Shown here in pieces: positions 18,210-29,261 of a stretch of 64,000 bases of DNA. The notes under the pieces are model-generated. The model saw only the letters and a list, made by a program, of their open reading frames with translations. It ran no database searches and was not told the DNA's origin. Source of the DNA: Bimuria novae-zelandiae CBS 107.79. Taxonomy: Eukaryota; Ascomycota; Dothideomycetes; Pleosporales; Didymosphaeriaceae. The position numbers and the translations under genes are program-made. The first letter of the stretch is position 1, and the number at the start of each line of letters is the position of its first letter. The stretch spans positions 160,183-224,182 of the forward strand of contig ML976767.1 in assembly GCA_010015655.1 (NCBI GenBank). The letters run 5' to 3'.

Positions 18210-21185
18210 TCAACCCCACTGAAACCGTTCCTCATCCAACCTCGTCTCTTCCTCCCAGCATTTCTCCACCCACTCGACCCCAACCGTCCTCGCTAATCCC
18301 GCGACCCTCCCTCCGCTTGCACCTCGATACTCAGCATCCGGCACAACTACATGCGTGACGCCTTCTTCATCCTCGCCATCTGCAACAGCCCCGCCCGCGA
18401 ACTTGACATAATTCCGCGCCAAACTCGCTCTAAGGCCCCACGCAGCATCCTCCCCGCTTGCGAAGTAGAGCTTCGTGTTACTGAACATATAACTCTTCAA
18501 ATGCGCCATCGTATGCGTATGATCTTCCAACTGCCTGATAAACGCCTGACTATCGAACGTCTCGGGGTCAGACTTCCTCGGCATACCCGCGAGAATATCG
18601 CGCATCTCGTCCACATCCATGACGTCTCTCGCGTACGAATCGCCGTTGTCGTCGATATTCGCTTCGACATCCAGCTGCTGCTCATCAAGGAGGTAGAACA
18701 TATGTCTATTCGCCTCATATGGGAGCAAGTACGGCAGTGCACCCACATCAAGCTCATCTTGACGGATACAGTCGTGGATCCAGATGGGTTTGACGATATT
18801 CATGGTGGCACGTTTTTCCAGGGAGGAGACTTTGACGAGACGCTTGTCCGCGACGACGACGAGGTTGGCATCGGTGGTGTCGCGCTGGACGATTTTCGCG
18901 CCGTACGCTTTGACCAGGGCCTCGAGTTCTGCTTTAGACTTTTTGGTTGGGTGGATTTGGTCTGTCATGATGTAGAACTGCAAGCCTTCGAAGAGCTTGG
19001 AAGCGGGGCCGGCGTAGGGCGTGAAGACGGTGTCGTTGCCCACGACGACGAGGGGCTTCTTGGTGGTGCGGGCTTTCTTGCGGCGGGACTGTTCGATTTT
19101 GAATTCTTTCTCCTTGTCGGCGTGCTCGGTTTCTGCTGTGTGCTTTACCTCCATGAACTCGTCTATGGAGAGGGCTTGATTCCAGGTTTTGTCTGTTCGC
19201 AGGGCTTTGAAGCGCGGGAAACGTAGAGTTTGGCCGAGGCGGAATTTGTCGGTCCACTCGACAGAGGCAGCTTTGCATTCGAGAACGACAGAGTCTGAGG
19301 GGTGGATCCATTGATCTGGACGCTCGTGCTGGCGGTTCTGCTCGTGGCCACCGAGCTCGATGATACTCGGTGGGTGCCTCTGATCCCAGTCTTTCCACTT
19401 CCCTTCTGTTCTGCCTCTGACGCTCGCATAATCCTCTCTGGTGAACCCACCACCTACTTTGAAAAACGAAAAACATCTTCCATAGTCTGGATCTCCCTCT
19501 TTCGCCTTCTTGTTGACGAGCAGGCCGCATAGGAAGGAAGAGTGCGCTCCGCCACGGTGCCCAGAGCCGAAATATCCCCCAATCACCACGCAGTCCAACA
19601 TCTCGCCGAATTCAGACATATACTCTGGCTTTACTTTGACCCAATCGTCATTCCGCTCGTTGAGCTTGTACGCCGAACGGGGGTTCTTTAGGACGAGGCC
19701 TTCAGAAGCGTTCTCAACAACACGGCGAAGCTCGGGCTCGACTGTAGACGGGGAGTGCGCTTCGATGTAAGGATGTATCTCGAGGCGGCGGTGAATACCA
19801 TTCACTGCGCTCTGGAGTGCGGTACGTCTGTCGCGGAGGGTATATTGCGTTAGGAGCGTGTCATTGAGGTACAAGCAGTCAAATACTCTGAATAGCGGAC
19901 GTTGACCGGTATTGGACCCAGTGGTGTTCTCTTTCTCGGAAATGGCTGCGGTCTTGAGCGTACCAAAGCCAACAATGTGATCGGTGTCCATGTCCCAGGT
20001 GATCATTTCGCCATCAAGAATGATATTGCGAATGTTCTTGTGGAAGGCGTCTTTTATGAAGCGTGCTAGAGCTCCACCTTCTTCACCAGAGAAGTGCTTG
20101 CCGTAGAGGTAGGCGTAGTCTTTCGCTTTGCGGGACCAGAAGCCAAACACACGGCCGCCTGGTGCGGAGGGATCTTCCATCATGTGAAGTTGCATCCGTT
20201 CACCGTCGAGCTTCTCTTCGATCCAGAAGGAATCGTCATCTTCCGTGGGTTTAAGCTTCGATACGATTTTGTCGAAGGAACCCACTTTGGGCTGGAAAGC
20301 GGCTAGCTGGGGCTGGAAGCATTGCATGAGGTTGACGCCTCTGTCCTCTCCGTCCAACCGCACATCCTTATCGTACAGCTCCCAGCATACTCGGCGGAGG
20401 TTCGATGAGATGTTGAAGAGAGCTTCTGCATCCGGGTGCCAGATATCCAGGATGGTCTTCTCGGTTGCTCCGATCTTCATCTGTCTCAAGATGATCCGGA
20501 TCAGCCAGGTCATCTCTTCGGGATTCATCCGTCGATAGAATCGCTCAAAGATTTTGACCTGCTCTTTCTCGCCGCCCACTTGCGATAGTCGGTCCAGTGC
20601 GTTGTTCACTTCCGCAATGCTCATGGTGCCTACTTCCGAACGCATTGGTCGCTTTGACAAGACTTCGTAGCATCGCCCGGCAAAGTCTCCTGCTGTCGAA
20701 GCAGATGCCTTGTACAGCTGACCAGGCAGCTTCCAATTCACCATCTGCCTCGCATCCTCGGAATCCTTGTTGATTTTGGTGACTTGGATCAAGATCTTGG
20801 CGATGGCCTTTTCTTTGAGGCCGTACATTGCACGATCCCGGTCCTTCTCCGGGATGATGAGCCGCATAGCCGGGTAGAAGTCGTTTCCAACCTCTTTGCG
20901 CCATTGTTCAATGTACCTATGGATGATGTTGCGCTTCGCTTCGTGCGGGTTTAGGTTCGAGTGTCCAGACGGGCCCACTCTTCGGCGCAGGCCCGTCGGT
21001 CTTCTGTTCTTGTTCGTGTCCAGCAACGGATCGAACAGTTCGTTGAAGAGGGTGTGAAAGGGAAGTGTTTTGTGAAGGTTATTGGGTCGGTTTGGGTACT
21101 TTTCGTCTAGGTCATCTTCCCCGCCGAACATGAGCGTCTGCTCCCTGACGGCGTCGGCGTCCGGCATTGGCGTGTCCTCGGCCAT
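18210..21185 (-). CDS. LIG4: DNA ligase IV (non-homologous end joining)
   Basis: ATP-dependent ligase that seals double-strand breaks in end joining, normally with an XRCC4/Lif1 partner. Single uninterrupted frame. The open frame extends to 21263, but the second Met (21185, context CACCATGG, start MAEDTPMPDADAV) gives the better start and a 991-residue protein of the expected length. The N-terminal DNA-binding domain spans about 40-240; the nucleotidyltransferase active site is KLDGER with catalytic Lys325; further ligase motifs are LDGEM (about 391), EGLVLKN (about 495) and WVKVKPEY (about 515). Two BRCT domains close the protein, one from about 732 and one from about 894; the linker between them is where Lif1/XRCC4 binds in the family. 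It shares a 313-bp upstream region with the divergent IRS4-like gene. All key residues are intact. Confidence 0.95.
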   Translation of the reverse strand: MAEDTPMPDADAVREQTLMFGGEDDLDEKYPNRPNNLHKTLPFHTLFNELFDPLLDTNKNRRPTGLRRRVGPSGHSNLNPHEAKRNIIHRYIEQWRKEVGNDFYPAMRLIIPEKDRDRAMYGLKEKAIAKILIQVTKINKDSEDARQMVNWKLPGQLYKASASTAGDFAGRCYEVLSKRPMRSEVGTMSIAEVNNALDRLSQVGGEKEQVKIFERFYRRMNPEEMTWLIRIILRQMKIGATEKTILDIWHPDAEALFNISSNLRRVCWELYDKDVRLDGEDRGVNLMQCFQPQLAAFQPKVGSFDKIVSKLKPTEDDDSFWIEEKLDGERMQLHMMEDPSAPGGRVFGFWSRKAKDYAYLYGKHFSGEEGGALARFIKDAFHKNIRNIILDGEMITWDMDTDHIVGFGTLKTAAISEKENTTGSNTGQRPLFRVFDCLYLNDTLLTQYTLRDRRTALQSAVNGIHRRLEIHPYIEAHSPSTVEPELRRVVENASEGLVLKNPRSAYKLNERNDDWVKVKPEYMSEFGEMLDCVVIGGYFGSGHRGGAHSSFLCGLLVNKKAKEGDPDYGRCFSFFKVGGGFTREDYASVRGRTEGKWKDWDQRHPPSIIELGGHEQNRQHERPDQWIHPSDSVVLECKAASVEWTDKFRLGQTLRFPRFKALRTDKTWNQALSIDEFMEVKHTAETEHADKEKEFKIEQSRRKKARTTKKPLVVVGNDTVFTPYAGPASKLFEGLQFYIMTDQIHPTKKSKAELEALVKAYGAKIVQRDTTDANLVVVADKRLVKVSSLEKRATMNIVKPIWIHDCIRQDELDVGALPYLLPYEANRHMFYLLDEQQLDVEANIDDNGDSYARDVMDVDEMRDILAGMPRKSDPETFDSQAFIRQLEDHTHTMAHLKSYMFSNTKLYFASGEDAAWGLRASLARNYVKFAGGAVADGEDEEGVTHVVVPDAEYRGASGGRVAGLARTVGVEWVEKCWEEETRLDEERFQWG

Positions 21186-21498
21186 GGTGAGTGCATCGGA
21201 GGAGAAACAGAATCGCGTTGCATGCGCGATATTTGTTGCTGACGTGGCGTAGGCAGGCAGCAACGCCAGACGCGCTCAGGTAACGTAATCACGTGCGGGA
21301 CCTGCCGCTTCAGGCATCATCCTCGGCGCTGGTGGTGCATGTCCAACGCTTGCCCTTCACGCCCTTCTCCACCACAGTCTCTCGTTCATATCGTGGTGTT
21401 TTGATTTCCAAAGCTGAAGCTACCCACATGCAGGCAGTTCGTTACTTCGCATTTAGCTCCGCCGCTTTTATTGTTGTTCTCCATCCAATGGGCACTCG
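21186..21498. promoter_or_regulatory. Shared divergent promoter region, ligase IV / IRS4-like gene
   Basis: 313 bp between two divergent start codons. It contains ATCACGTGCGG around 21286-21296, a CACGTG box of the kind seen repeatedly in this window. No TATA box is evident. Confidence 0.5.
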
Positions 21499-23854
21499 AT
21501 GAACCAAAGCAGCGCCCGCAACACTCCTCTTGCTCCGCAAGCTACGGGCGACACGATTCACAATGTCCGGGATGCTGCCCTGCGCGGCGCCTCGACCGCC
21601 TTCTCCAGGCCGCCCGTGAAGCCGAAACTACAGGCAAATACCTACACTGGCGGAGGCAACGGTGCGTTGCTCGCGGCTACAAAAGTAGGAACCGGTGGAA
21701 CGCCGCGGAACCCGGCGCCTTCAGGCACTGCAACGCCGCTACGTAGGGACTGGACAGGCGGAAGCTCGAGGAGCGTTGCGAGGCCCCATGCCTCGCCCAT
21801 GCAGCCGTTGAGTATGTCCAGCCAAGCTTGCCGCTGTCTCAGCTGCATTGGGTGACAGCCAGCTGAGCTCCACTAACAAGGCTCACAGGCAAGTCGAGCA
21901 GCTCCAGTACGCTAGCAGTGCCCGACGAGGGCTTCGCCGAACCTATAACTTCGCCGTCGAGCATCGCTGCGAAGCTTGCTGCCGCCAGATATAGCCCTAT
22001 GAAGGTGAAGCCGCTACCGCAGGCTACCTCGACACCTATCATGCACCACCAGGAGGCCAATGAGCGGGATGTGCTACCTCCGCCCGGAAGCGTAGGGAAT
22101 GTGCTCGCCAAGCTGGACTCGAGACACCAGAATAAAGTGCAGGCGCAGAGGAGAGAAGACACCAATCCCGACCCAGTTGCGATCGCGCGGGCACAGCATG
22201 CAAGCCTAGACAGGCCCACGGACGACACACCGATACCGCCCACCAGTTCGCTGGTCAGCATATTCGAGCAGACGAGGCCAATACCCCCCAAAAGCCCCAC
22301 GCCTGTGCGATCGCCAAAGCCCCAGCGCATAGTCAGACTCCCTCTGGAGCCGAAGGATGGCGAGCCTTTGGAGAGACAGCGGACCAAGACACCTCCGTCT
22401 GTAAAACCGAAACCGAAACCTCTTTCCGACCCGCCGCAGTCCACCGATGGAACCGTCGAGAATACAAGATTCAAGAATATGCGGAAAGACACGTTTGGGT
22501 CTCCTCCTTCGGTGCGGAAGCCTCCGGAATCTGTGGCTGCCAGACCGACCATTGACCGCCCAAAGCCACCGCCAAAGATGGGATCCCACAGTCGCCCGAA
22601 GGTACGTTGTTTGGAACCCATCACTCCGGATGCAGCAGCTGACCCTTCCTCTAGTCTGAAGACATTCCTAGGCCCACCTCGCGCCACAACAGGAGGCTGT
22701 CTTCGTCTCTGAGCCACCATGAGAGTCCGTCCTCTCCTTCGTCCTTTGTGTCCGCTCGTGAGACCCAGCCAGAAAAGCCAAAGTCCAAGCCGACCTTACC
22801 ACCGCCACGACGATCAGCGAAACCAGCACAAGACACGAGACAGACCCAATCCGGATCGAGCACTACAACTCCATTGCCTATCCCGTCGCCCACGCGTGCT
22901 CACGCTCAGTCGAAGCCAAGCTCTCCGCCTCCCCCACCTACGCGATTCACTCCTCCAAGACGAGCGTCCGTATCAGGGGCATCCACCCCAATAGGCACAG
23001 TCTACCACTCCAACTACCAGCGCGAATCCGCGAAGGCTATCACGAAGCACATGACAGGCGAGAGTCTATCCAGTGCCATCATGGGCGCTGCTCTCGCTTC
23101 TTCCCGTAACGCCTCGCCAGCTCGTCCGTCCCCTGTCCACCTGTCCCCAGGTCCTGCTCTGACCGGAACGCCACCCCTCCCAGCACGCAAGCACTATTTC
23201 AGCCACTCACCATTCGGCCGTTCTCCCTCGCCGCCGAAGCCAAAACCTCCGGCGACAGGAAAATTGAGAACCACGATGCGGAAAGACCCGTCTTCATCCG
23301 ACGACGAGGAAGAAGACGAAAAATACAGGCGCAAGGGCACACGCATCATGGGCGTGGGCCGCAAGCACCCGAACAAGCACCACGAAGGTACCCGCAAGCG
23401 GTGGCGCGACCAGATCACGGAGCGCGAACGCAAGCGCTACGAGGGCGTCTGGGCAGCCAACAAGGGGCTATGCATCCCGTTGGCGCCATCGCCAGCGGGG
23501 TCGCGCGCATCGTCTACGTCTGGCGCAGCGCCGACGCGTCCGAATGACGATCCCACCTTGGACGTGGTGAACCTCGTGACGAAGGAGATATGGGCCCGGA
23601 GTCGACTTCCGGACCACGTGCTCGAGGAAGTGTGGGACTTGGTGGATAGTCGCGGGGTGAGCAGGCTGAAGAGGGAAGAGTTTGTCGTGGGCATGTGGCT
23701 CATTGATCAGAGGCTTAAGGGGAGGAAGCTGCCTATTAAGGTGAGCGAGAGCGTGTGGGGCAGTGTGAGGGGTGCGACGGGCGTCAAGGTGAAAGTGGGC
23801 GATCGGCATTCGCATAAACCACACAAGGCTGTGGTGAAGAAGCCGTTGGTCTAG
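21499..23854 (+). CDS. IRS4: IRS4/TAX4-like EH-domain protein
   Basis: Three exons: 21499-21811, 21889-22601, 22655-23854. Intron 1 (77 bp) has donor GTATGT, branch CACTAAC, acceptor CAG; intron 2 (53 bp) has GTACGT, CTGAC, TAG. Both splices keep frame and give 741 residues. The first ~570 residues are Pro/Ser-rich and low-complexity with an early NGALLAATK motif. The conserved C-terminus has VGRKHPNKHHEGTRKRW (about 575), ITERERKRYEGVWAANKG (about 595-612) and an EH domain (LPDHVLEEVWDLVD; REEFVVGMWLIDQRLKGRKL) up to about 705. In yeast, Irs4 and Tax4 bind the inositol 5-phosphatase Inp51 and affect phosphatidylinositol 4,5-bisphosphate, autophagy and rDNA silencing; that role here is by family. 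EH domains bind NPF peptides. Confidence 0.88.
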
Positions 23855-24036
23855 ACAGACGTCTGGAGTTAATGGCCGGGGCACGATAAGATTGGACGGG
23901 GAGCAAGTGTTGTACAAGCTTGAGAGTGAATTGTGTTAGGCGATAGACGAGATACCCATAGTCCCTGTTGTAATCCAGGCTTTTCATTTGTTTTGATTAA
24001 GGTCAGTCAGTCTACTAGTTAGTCACGAAGAACGTG

Positions 24037-25675
24037 CTACTTCTGCGCGGCCTTCCATTGCTGCATCCAGTTGCCCATTGTACTGCTCTTCTCGGCATCC
24101 GAGTCAGATGGCGGGACTTGTCCTTCAGAGGCTGGCGGCATGTGCTGAGTGGGTGTTACTTGCGCTTGTGCTTGTGCCTGAGCCTGTCCTTTCCCCTGCC
24201 ATTCCTGGACCCACTGATCAATCATGCTACTCTTCTGGGCGTTGGACCAAGCTTGCGGCGCATCTTGGGTTGAAGCCGACGGTGGGTGTTGGTAAGCCCG
24301 CGGTAGTCCCTCGTGCTGGGCGTGCGAATGCGTACCCAGTCCTGCACCATGTTTGAAGTCGCGCACCCAGCTATCCATCAAGCTACTCTTTTCCGCATTC
24401 GAGAGGGTCTGCGGTGGTGCATCGGAGCTAAATGGTGAAGGTTGCGAAAATGTTTGTGACTTTGGTTGCTGTTGTGAGAGCAGTCCCACACCACGCACAA
24501 AACTAGACGTTGCCCAGAAGCTGCCGCTGAAATCGAGGTCATACCAGTAGTTCACGGCGCAGCAGAGGCCTTCGGAATTGCAGGATTGCGATACTTTGTG
24601 GTACCACAGCGCGGGGAGGTAGAGCACGTCCCCCTCTTCTAGTGTTGCGCGGAGGGGGCGGGAGTACTGCGAGAAGGGCGTTGCGTTGGTTTCGGGTCTG
24701 TCAGGATCCCATGTTGCGAAGGGCACGTATGTGTCTTCCGGCTCGTCGATTTTAGCTACAAGATCTTCCTTCTTGATATCGCCTTCAGCATTCGTGGTGT
24801 ATGTCGCTGCCAGAACTGCCTTCTCGTTCACACACGGTGCTTCCACGGGTGGCAGGAGCACAAAATGCTTCTTCCCAAGCACCTGCACGTATACGTTCTC
24901 ATAGTTGTCTTTATGTAGCGCGGTCGTGCTCGCGCTGTTGCCGAGCCAGAAATTGATGGCATCCGGTTCCTTCTCGAGCGCTATACGCGCCCATGGTATG
25001 CTCTCTGGCACATCTTTGAACAGCGTCGCGTACTCGCCACGCAGATTGTCATTCTGCGTCTGAAGATAGTGCGTTGGGCCACCCCATTTCTCTTCCAGTG
25101 CTTGGCTTTGAATTTTATGCATCGCGAACGTGAACGGCTCGGTTCGCTCAAGAGGTTTGACGAAGAGGGCGTAGTCGGGCGAAGCCGAGAGCGGCAGTAT
25201 GGAGTCTGCGTTCCCCACAGGTGTGATTGCGACATTGACGGGCGTGTCGCGTAGGATGGAGGTTAAGTAATTGGCGTCCCATTTCTTGTGTGCTGCCCAT
25301 GTCGCTGCGCCTTTTCGAACGACGAATGGTCTGTTGCGCGTGACGTAACGCATGAACTCGAGTGGTGAAGGTTCATCGTCGAGTTCGTCGAAGGTGGAGG
25401 GGTTCAGGTCGTGGTAGGTGCATATGAGATCTTGAACAGAGTATGTATTAGAGATGTGCGCGGTTCGGAACAATGTTGAACCATGTGTCGGCTTGGGGGA
25501 AGAAATAAGAAGCACCTCTTACAGCATCGTGAAGCGTTCCTTCGCCTTCAAGACCTGTGGGTGCGGGCCTGCAGTTTTTGGTTAGCGATTGCAAGGCAAG
25601 GCAGTTATAAGATGTATTCTACCTTGGAATGGCTTGCTCCGGCCTTGTCAGCCCTGTCACTTTCGTCTCTGCCAT
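24037..25675 (-). CDS. JmjC-domain oxygenase, JMJD7-like, with extended C-terminus
   Basis: Fe(II)/2-oxoglutarate oxygenase of the cupin-8/JMJD7 group (the animal enzyme hydroxylates lysine on DRG GTPases). My model has three exons on the minus strand: 25675-25623, 25568-25516, 25430-24037, giving 499 residues beginning MAETKVTGLTRPEQ. Intron 1 (54 bp) is GTAGAA...CAG; intron 2 (85 bp) has a weak GTGCTT donor but joins to DAVRDLICTYHDLN, the conserved JMJD7 opening. The iron site is His208-x-Asp210 (LHKDNYENVYVQV) and His313 (LPALWYHKV). Residues 360-499 are a low-complexity tail absent from animal JMJD7, with three copies of an S-[ND]-A-[EQ]-K-S-S-x-[MI]-x-x-W-[VM] motif near 379, 431 and 479. 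It is divergent from the Imp1 gene with only 187 bp between. Confidence 0.8.
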
Positions 25676-25862
25676 TACTGCGCTGTGGTGTGGAAGCGGG
25701 GAGGCGATTTCGAGGTAGGACGACATCGCGGAGTTAACGGTCTTGGCGCCCGAGCTCGCGAAGTTCAAGCTCAAAGCTCCCTCCCTCTTCCCCCCAAAAT
25801 CACGTCCATGGCAGAAAGATAGCATCAATTGACTCTAAGATTTCCAGAGCGCGCACCCCACA

Positions 25863-26588
25863 ATGCCACCCCCACGAATATGGCCGCCCGTGACCGGCTT
25901 CTTCTCCCAGCGCCCTCCCAGGCATACCACCCTCCGCGACCGCCTGCACACCCACAACGTCGCCTCCCTCCTATGTCGCATGCGAATCCACCACTCTAGC
26001 GCGCCTCTCTCACGCGCCCCCAAATCCGCCCTCTGGTACCTCAAAACGACCGCCAAGGTCTTCCTCACGCTCCACATCTTCATGACCTACATCGGCACCA
26101 TCGGCCCCACCGAAGGCATCAGCATGGTGCCCACGATCCCGCACTCCTACCGGGGGCATCCGTACGTCCTCGAGTCGCGCCTGCACCGGCGCGGGCGGAA
26201 CATCGACGTCGGCGACGTTGTGGCTTTCACGATCCCCGGGAAACAAAACGCCGTGGGCTGCAAGCGCGTGATCGGGATGCCTGGGGATTTCGTCAGCGTG
26301 ATGAGTGGGCAGCGGGGGGAGGCGGATTTAAAGAAGATGGATGACGAGGGCGATTGGGCGAATGTGAAGGAGCAGGTGATCAGGGTGCCCGAGGGGCATT
26401 GCTGGGTGGTGGGGGATAATTTGGAGTGGAGTCGGGACAGCAGGGTGTTTGGGCCGTTGCCGCTGAATCTGGTGAGGGGAAAGGTGTTGGCGGTTGTGTG
26501 GCCACCGAGTGCGTGGAAGACGTTGGGAGGGGACGAGGGGCTGAGGGATCAGGTGGAGGGGGGACATGACTTTGTTGTGGCGAGGTGA
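25863..26588 (+). CDS. IMP1: Mitochondrial inner membrane peptidase subunit 1 (S26 family)
   Basis: Signal-peptidase-type serine protease that trims sorting signals in the intermembrane space, usually with an Imp2 partner. 241 residues, single exon. A membrane segment lies at about 61-80. The catalytic Ser87 is in GISMVPTIP and the catalytic Lys134 in GCKRVIGMPGD; the family box GDNLEWSRDSRVFGP is also present (near residues 182-196). The N-terminus before the membrane span is Arg/His-rich with few acidic residues, compatible with a mitochondrial presequence. Met1 is used because the region is basic; Met40 is an alternative start. The C-terminal 35 residues (after VVWPP) extend past the usual end. 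Confidence 0.85.
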   Translation: MPPPRIWPPVTGFFSQRPPRHTTLRDRLHTHNVASLLCRMRIHHSSAPLSRAPKSALWYLKTTAKVFLTLHIFMTYIGTIGPTEGISMVPTIPHSYRGHPYVLESRLHRRGRNIDVGDVVAFTIPGKQNAVGCKRVIGMPGDFVSVMSGQRGEADLKKMDDEGDWANVKEQVIRVPEGHCWVVGDNLEWSRDSRVFGPLPLNLVRGKVLAVVWPPSAWKTLGGDEGLRDQVEGGHDFVVAR

Positions 26589-26880
26589 TGTGGGGGAGCG
26601 GACTGTGGTCCCATAGTAAGTTGAAACACGTTTTTGGAAGAGGGTACATAAAAGTGTCAAGGAAAACGTACAAAAATTCTGATCATCGGGCGGAGAGGAA
26701 GGACGACGAACAACAAGCGAGCTGTATGATACCATGTAGGTGTGTGTCAATATGGGATGGAGGCGATCGAATGGCAGATGCCAGATGGAAAGGCGCCACA
26801 TTGTACTATACGGAAGGGTGCTTGCACAGGGAGAGGATACAAGGTCTATCCAAGAGCACTTCGACCACCGAATCCATTGT
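26589..26880. other. Convergent intergenic region between Imp1 and the HET pseudogene
   Basis: About 290 bp of 3' flanking sequence; nothing else recognised. Confidence 0.4.
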
Positions 26881-29261
26881 CTATACAAGCGTGACGGAAC
26901 CGTCGACCAACCCATAATTTTCTTCCAGCATCTCTCCGTTCATGAACCCATGAACATACGCCTCGCCCACAAGCTGATACTGCTCCTCCGCTCCCTCAAC
27001 CCGTCTCAATATGAGCGGCGCAGCAGAATCTCGAACCATCCATACCTCATCGCCGGGCTTGACCGACAGGGAGCACATGCCAGCCGTCTGGTACCGCTTG
27101 GTCGAGTAAAGCCGCCGGTCGGTAACGAGACGACCTAGTATACCGTTAGCTGGACCTCATTAGAGCTAGGTTAGGTTTTGTGGGACCCGCCGGCATTCCG
27201 ACTGATGATACGCGCGTCAGCTGCCATCTTCTCCACCCATTCTTCATCCTCTTCATTAGGTTTGTAATACCTCTCAACGTCCGCGAGAGATGGGACAGCA
27301 TCACTCCTCGACCCATCGCTTTTTAGTCTCTCTAGGAATATTTTGATACGTTCCTTCCCCTCCGGCTCGCCACCATTCGCACCCAACAGCGCCGCAAGCT
27401 TCACAATCCACCACGCGCTGAAGTATGCGTGGTACGTATCACGAGCCGGGTAAGTATACTTTCGCTCCAAGCCCTCGAAGTAGACTTCACAGTCGAAGAT
27501 TAGCGCGCGCCAGAGCACCTCTACGCGATTCTGTCCCTTGTGGATCTGCGCCGGGAGAGACAAGAGGAATTGAATGAGCTCAGTGACCGTTTTGTCGTCA
27601 TTGACCAGCTTATCTGCAGTGCTGTCCGTAACAGCAGCAACGGTGTCAAAACGCGCTCCCGTGAGCGTCAACGTGCCGTTCGCGATGTCGACGGTGCGGG
27701 GCGTAGGCGTTACAGCAGATATAGCAGACGCATCGAACATGCCCGGTAGGTAAAGATCGTTGAAGGACATCGGATTCGGCTTCTCGATCTTCGACGTGAA
27801 GTCTGGGACCCACGAGGGGATGCCTTCATGATGCTTGCGCACGAGGTCGCCATTGACCGCTAGGAAAGCCACCGTTCTGCTCGTCGAGAGGATTGTGGCT
27901 GTGAGTTCTGTGTACAGTTCGACGAGCGGGGCGCCGACCCGAGGCTGGACGAGCACATTGGTGGTATCGCAGAGGCGCGCTGCGATACCGACGGAGGCGT
28001 AGTAGTAGTCCTCTGCCGCGGTGCAGCTGAACCACGCTCCAGCGTGGAGGAGGTAGCTAGTCCATGCAGCGAGAGCTTGCTCTTCACTGCGGGTGCCGAA
28101 GAAGCCGTCTAGGCGCTGGACGAACGAGCCTGGGAGTGCATGCGGCGCGTTGTACTAGTTGCCTCCGGCGAGCCAGCTGTTAGCCTTTGTGATTATGGAA
28201 GTCATTAAATTGATGTTGTGGAACGCGGTGGGGACGATGCCCTTTTCTAGCTCGCCCGGCGTCCAGAGGGTTTCTTTAGTGTGGATAGTGGTGAACCAGC
28301 CCATGGACGTGAAGAGCGTTACCATCTTTGCTATTTCGTTCCAGGGGATGCTGATGTCGCCGCATTAGGCGAGGCCATTCTTTGCAAGGGCGATTTCTTA
28401 GACGACCCAGAGGCGTGAGAACCATCTCACGTCGACAATGAACTTTAGAACCTCGGCAACAATTTTGTGGAAGGGCTCACTGAAGGCTTCGCTGGTGTCG
28501 ATGTCGTATACCTCGCTGTAATAATATAAGTCTTCGCCTTTAGACTGAAGGAACGGGAGGATGGTGGTGGTGGCTGCTTCTACGTAGGGCCTGGAAACGT
28601 CAGTACGTCGACCATGGTATATGTTCTTCTGTTACGAGCGTGAGTAAGAAGAGAAGGAAAAAGAGCGACGTATCGCGTGCCGAGTGCAACCAGACTCAAT
28701 TATAAGAGTCGCAATCTTCACTCACCAGCTCGGATGTGGTCGCCCGAGCCACACAATGACTCTGCTTGCTTCCGCGTATATCTCTCCCATCAAGGGAATA
28801 TGCTGAGACTTCTCGTGTTTGTCCTCTTGGTTGATGCATATCGCATCCGCCCACAAATGCTGGTTTATCTTCTCTTTCCGCAGCTGGACCAAACAGCTAT
28901 GGAGATTGTTGTCAATGAAAAGCTCCTCTCCGTTACAAAAAGTCTTCGTCGTCGAATTCAGATGGTCCCTCTCTTTGTCCTCCGGAAACGAAATGTTGAA
29001 TGGGAATCGCCATGTATACGACAAGGCAGTATAGTCAGGCATTTCGTCGACGTGGTAGACCGTTAATGAGCACTTGATGGGTCCTTCATCCGTCGACGTG
29101 TCGATATCAAGCAATCGGATGCTTTTGAGATCTGGAAATGGACGAACGCCGTACAAAGGATGATTCATTTTACCCTCCAGTCCCCGTCGGAGAGAGAAGT
29201 TTGGAATAATTGTACCCCGCGATAGGCGCCAGGACGAGGTTGAAGGTCCATCGTCAGACAT
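26881..29261 (-). pseudogene. HET-domain (heterokaryon incompatibility) gene inactivated by RIP-type stops
   Basis: Exon 1 (29261-28726) encodes a start and most of a HET domain: DYTALSYTW, LFIDNNLHSCLVQLR, LWADAICINQEDKHEK, MGEIYAEASRVIVWLG. A 135-bp intron (28725-28591, GTGAGT...CTGAC...CAG) joins to a long frame with three in-frame stops: TAA at 28400-28398 (in the conserved WVV-E-A motif, where the family has Gln), TAA at 28367-28365 and TAG at 28157-28155. Each is one C-to-T change from a Gln codon in CpA context. The rest (27956-27171) is open. The last part (27134-26881: KPGDEVWMVRD, LVGEAYVHGFM) is the usual HET C-terminal module, but joining it needs either an intron with an altered donor near 27186 or a frameshift. 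Family members trigger cell death on fusion of incompatible strains; this copy cannot be full-length. Confidence 0.88.

Noticed and set aside
18351..19226. 291-codon plus-strand ORF opposite ligase IV
   Set aside because: Antisense to the ligase BRCT region and without family features.
21839..22720. 293-codon minus-strand ORF opposite the IRS4-like gene
   Set aside because: Shadow of the Pro/Ser-rich coding strand; the plus-strand exons splice correctly and continue into a conserved EH domain.
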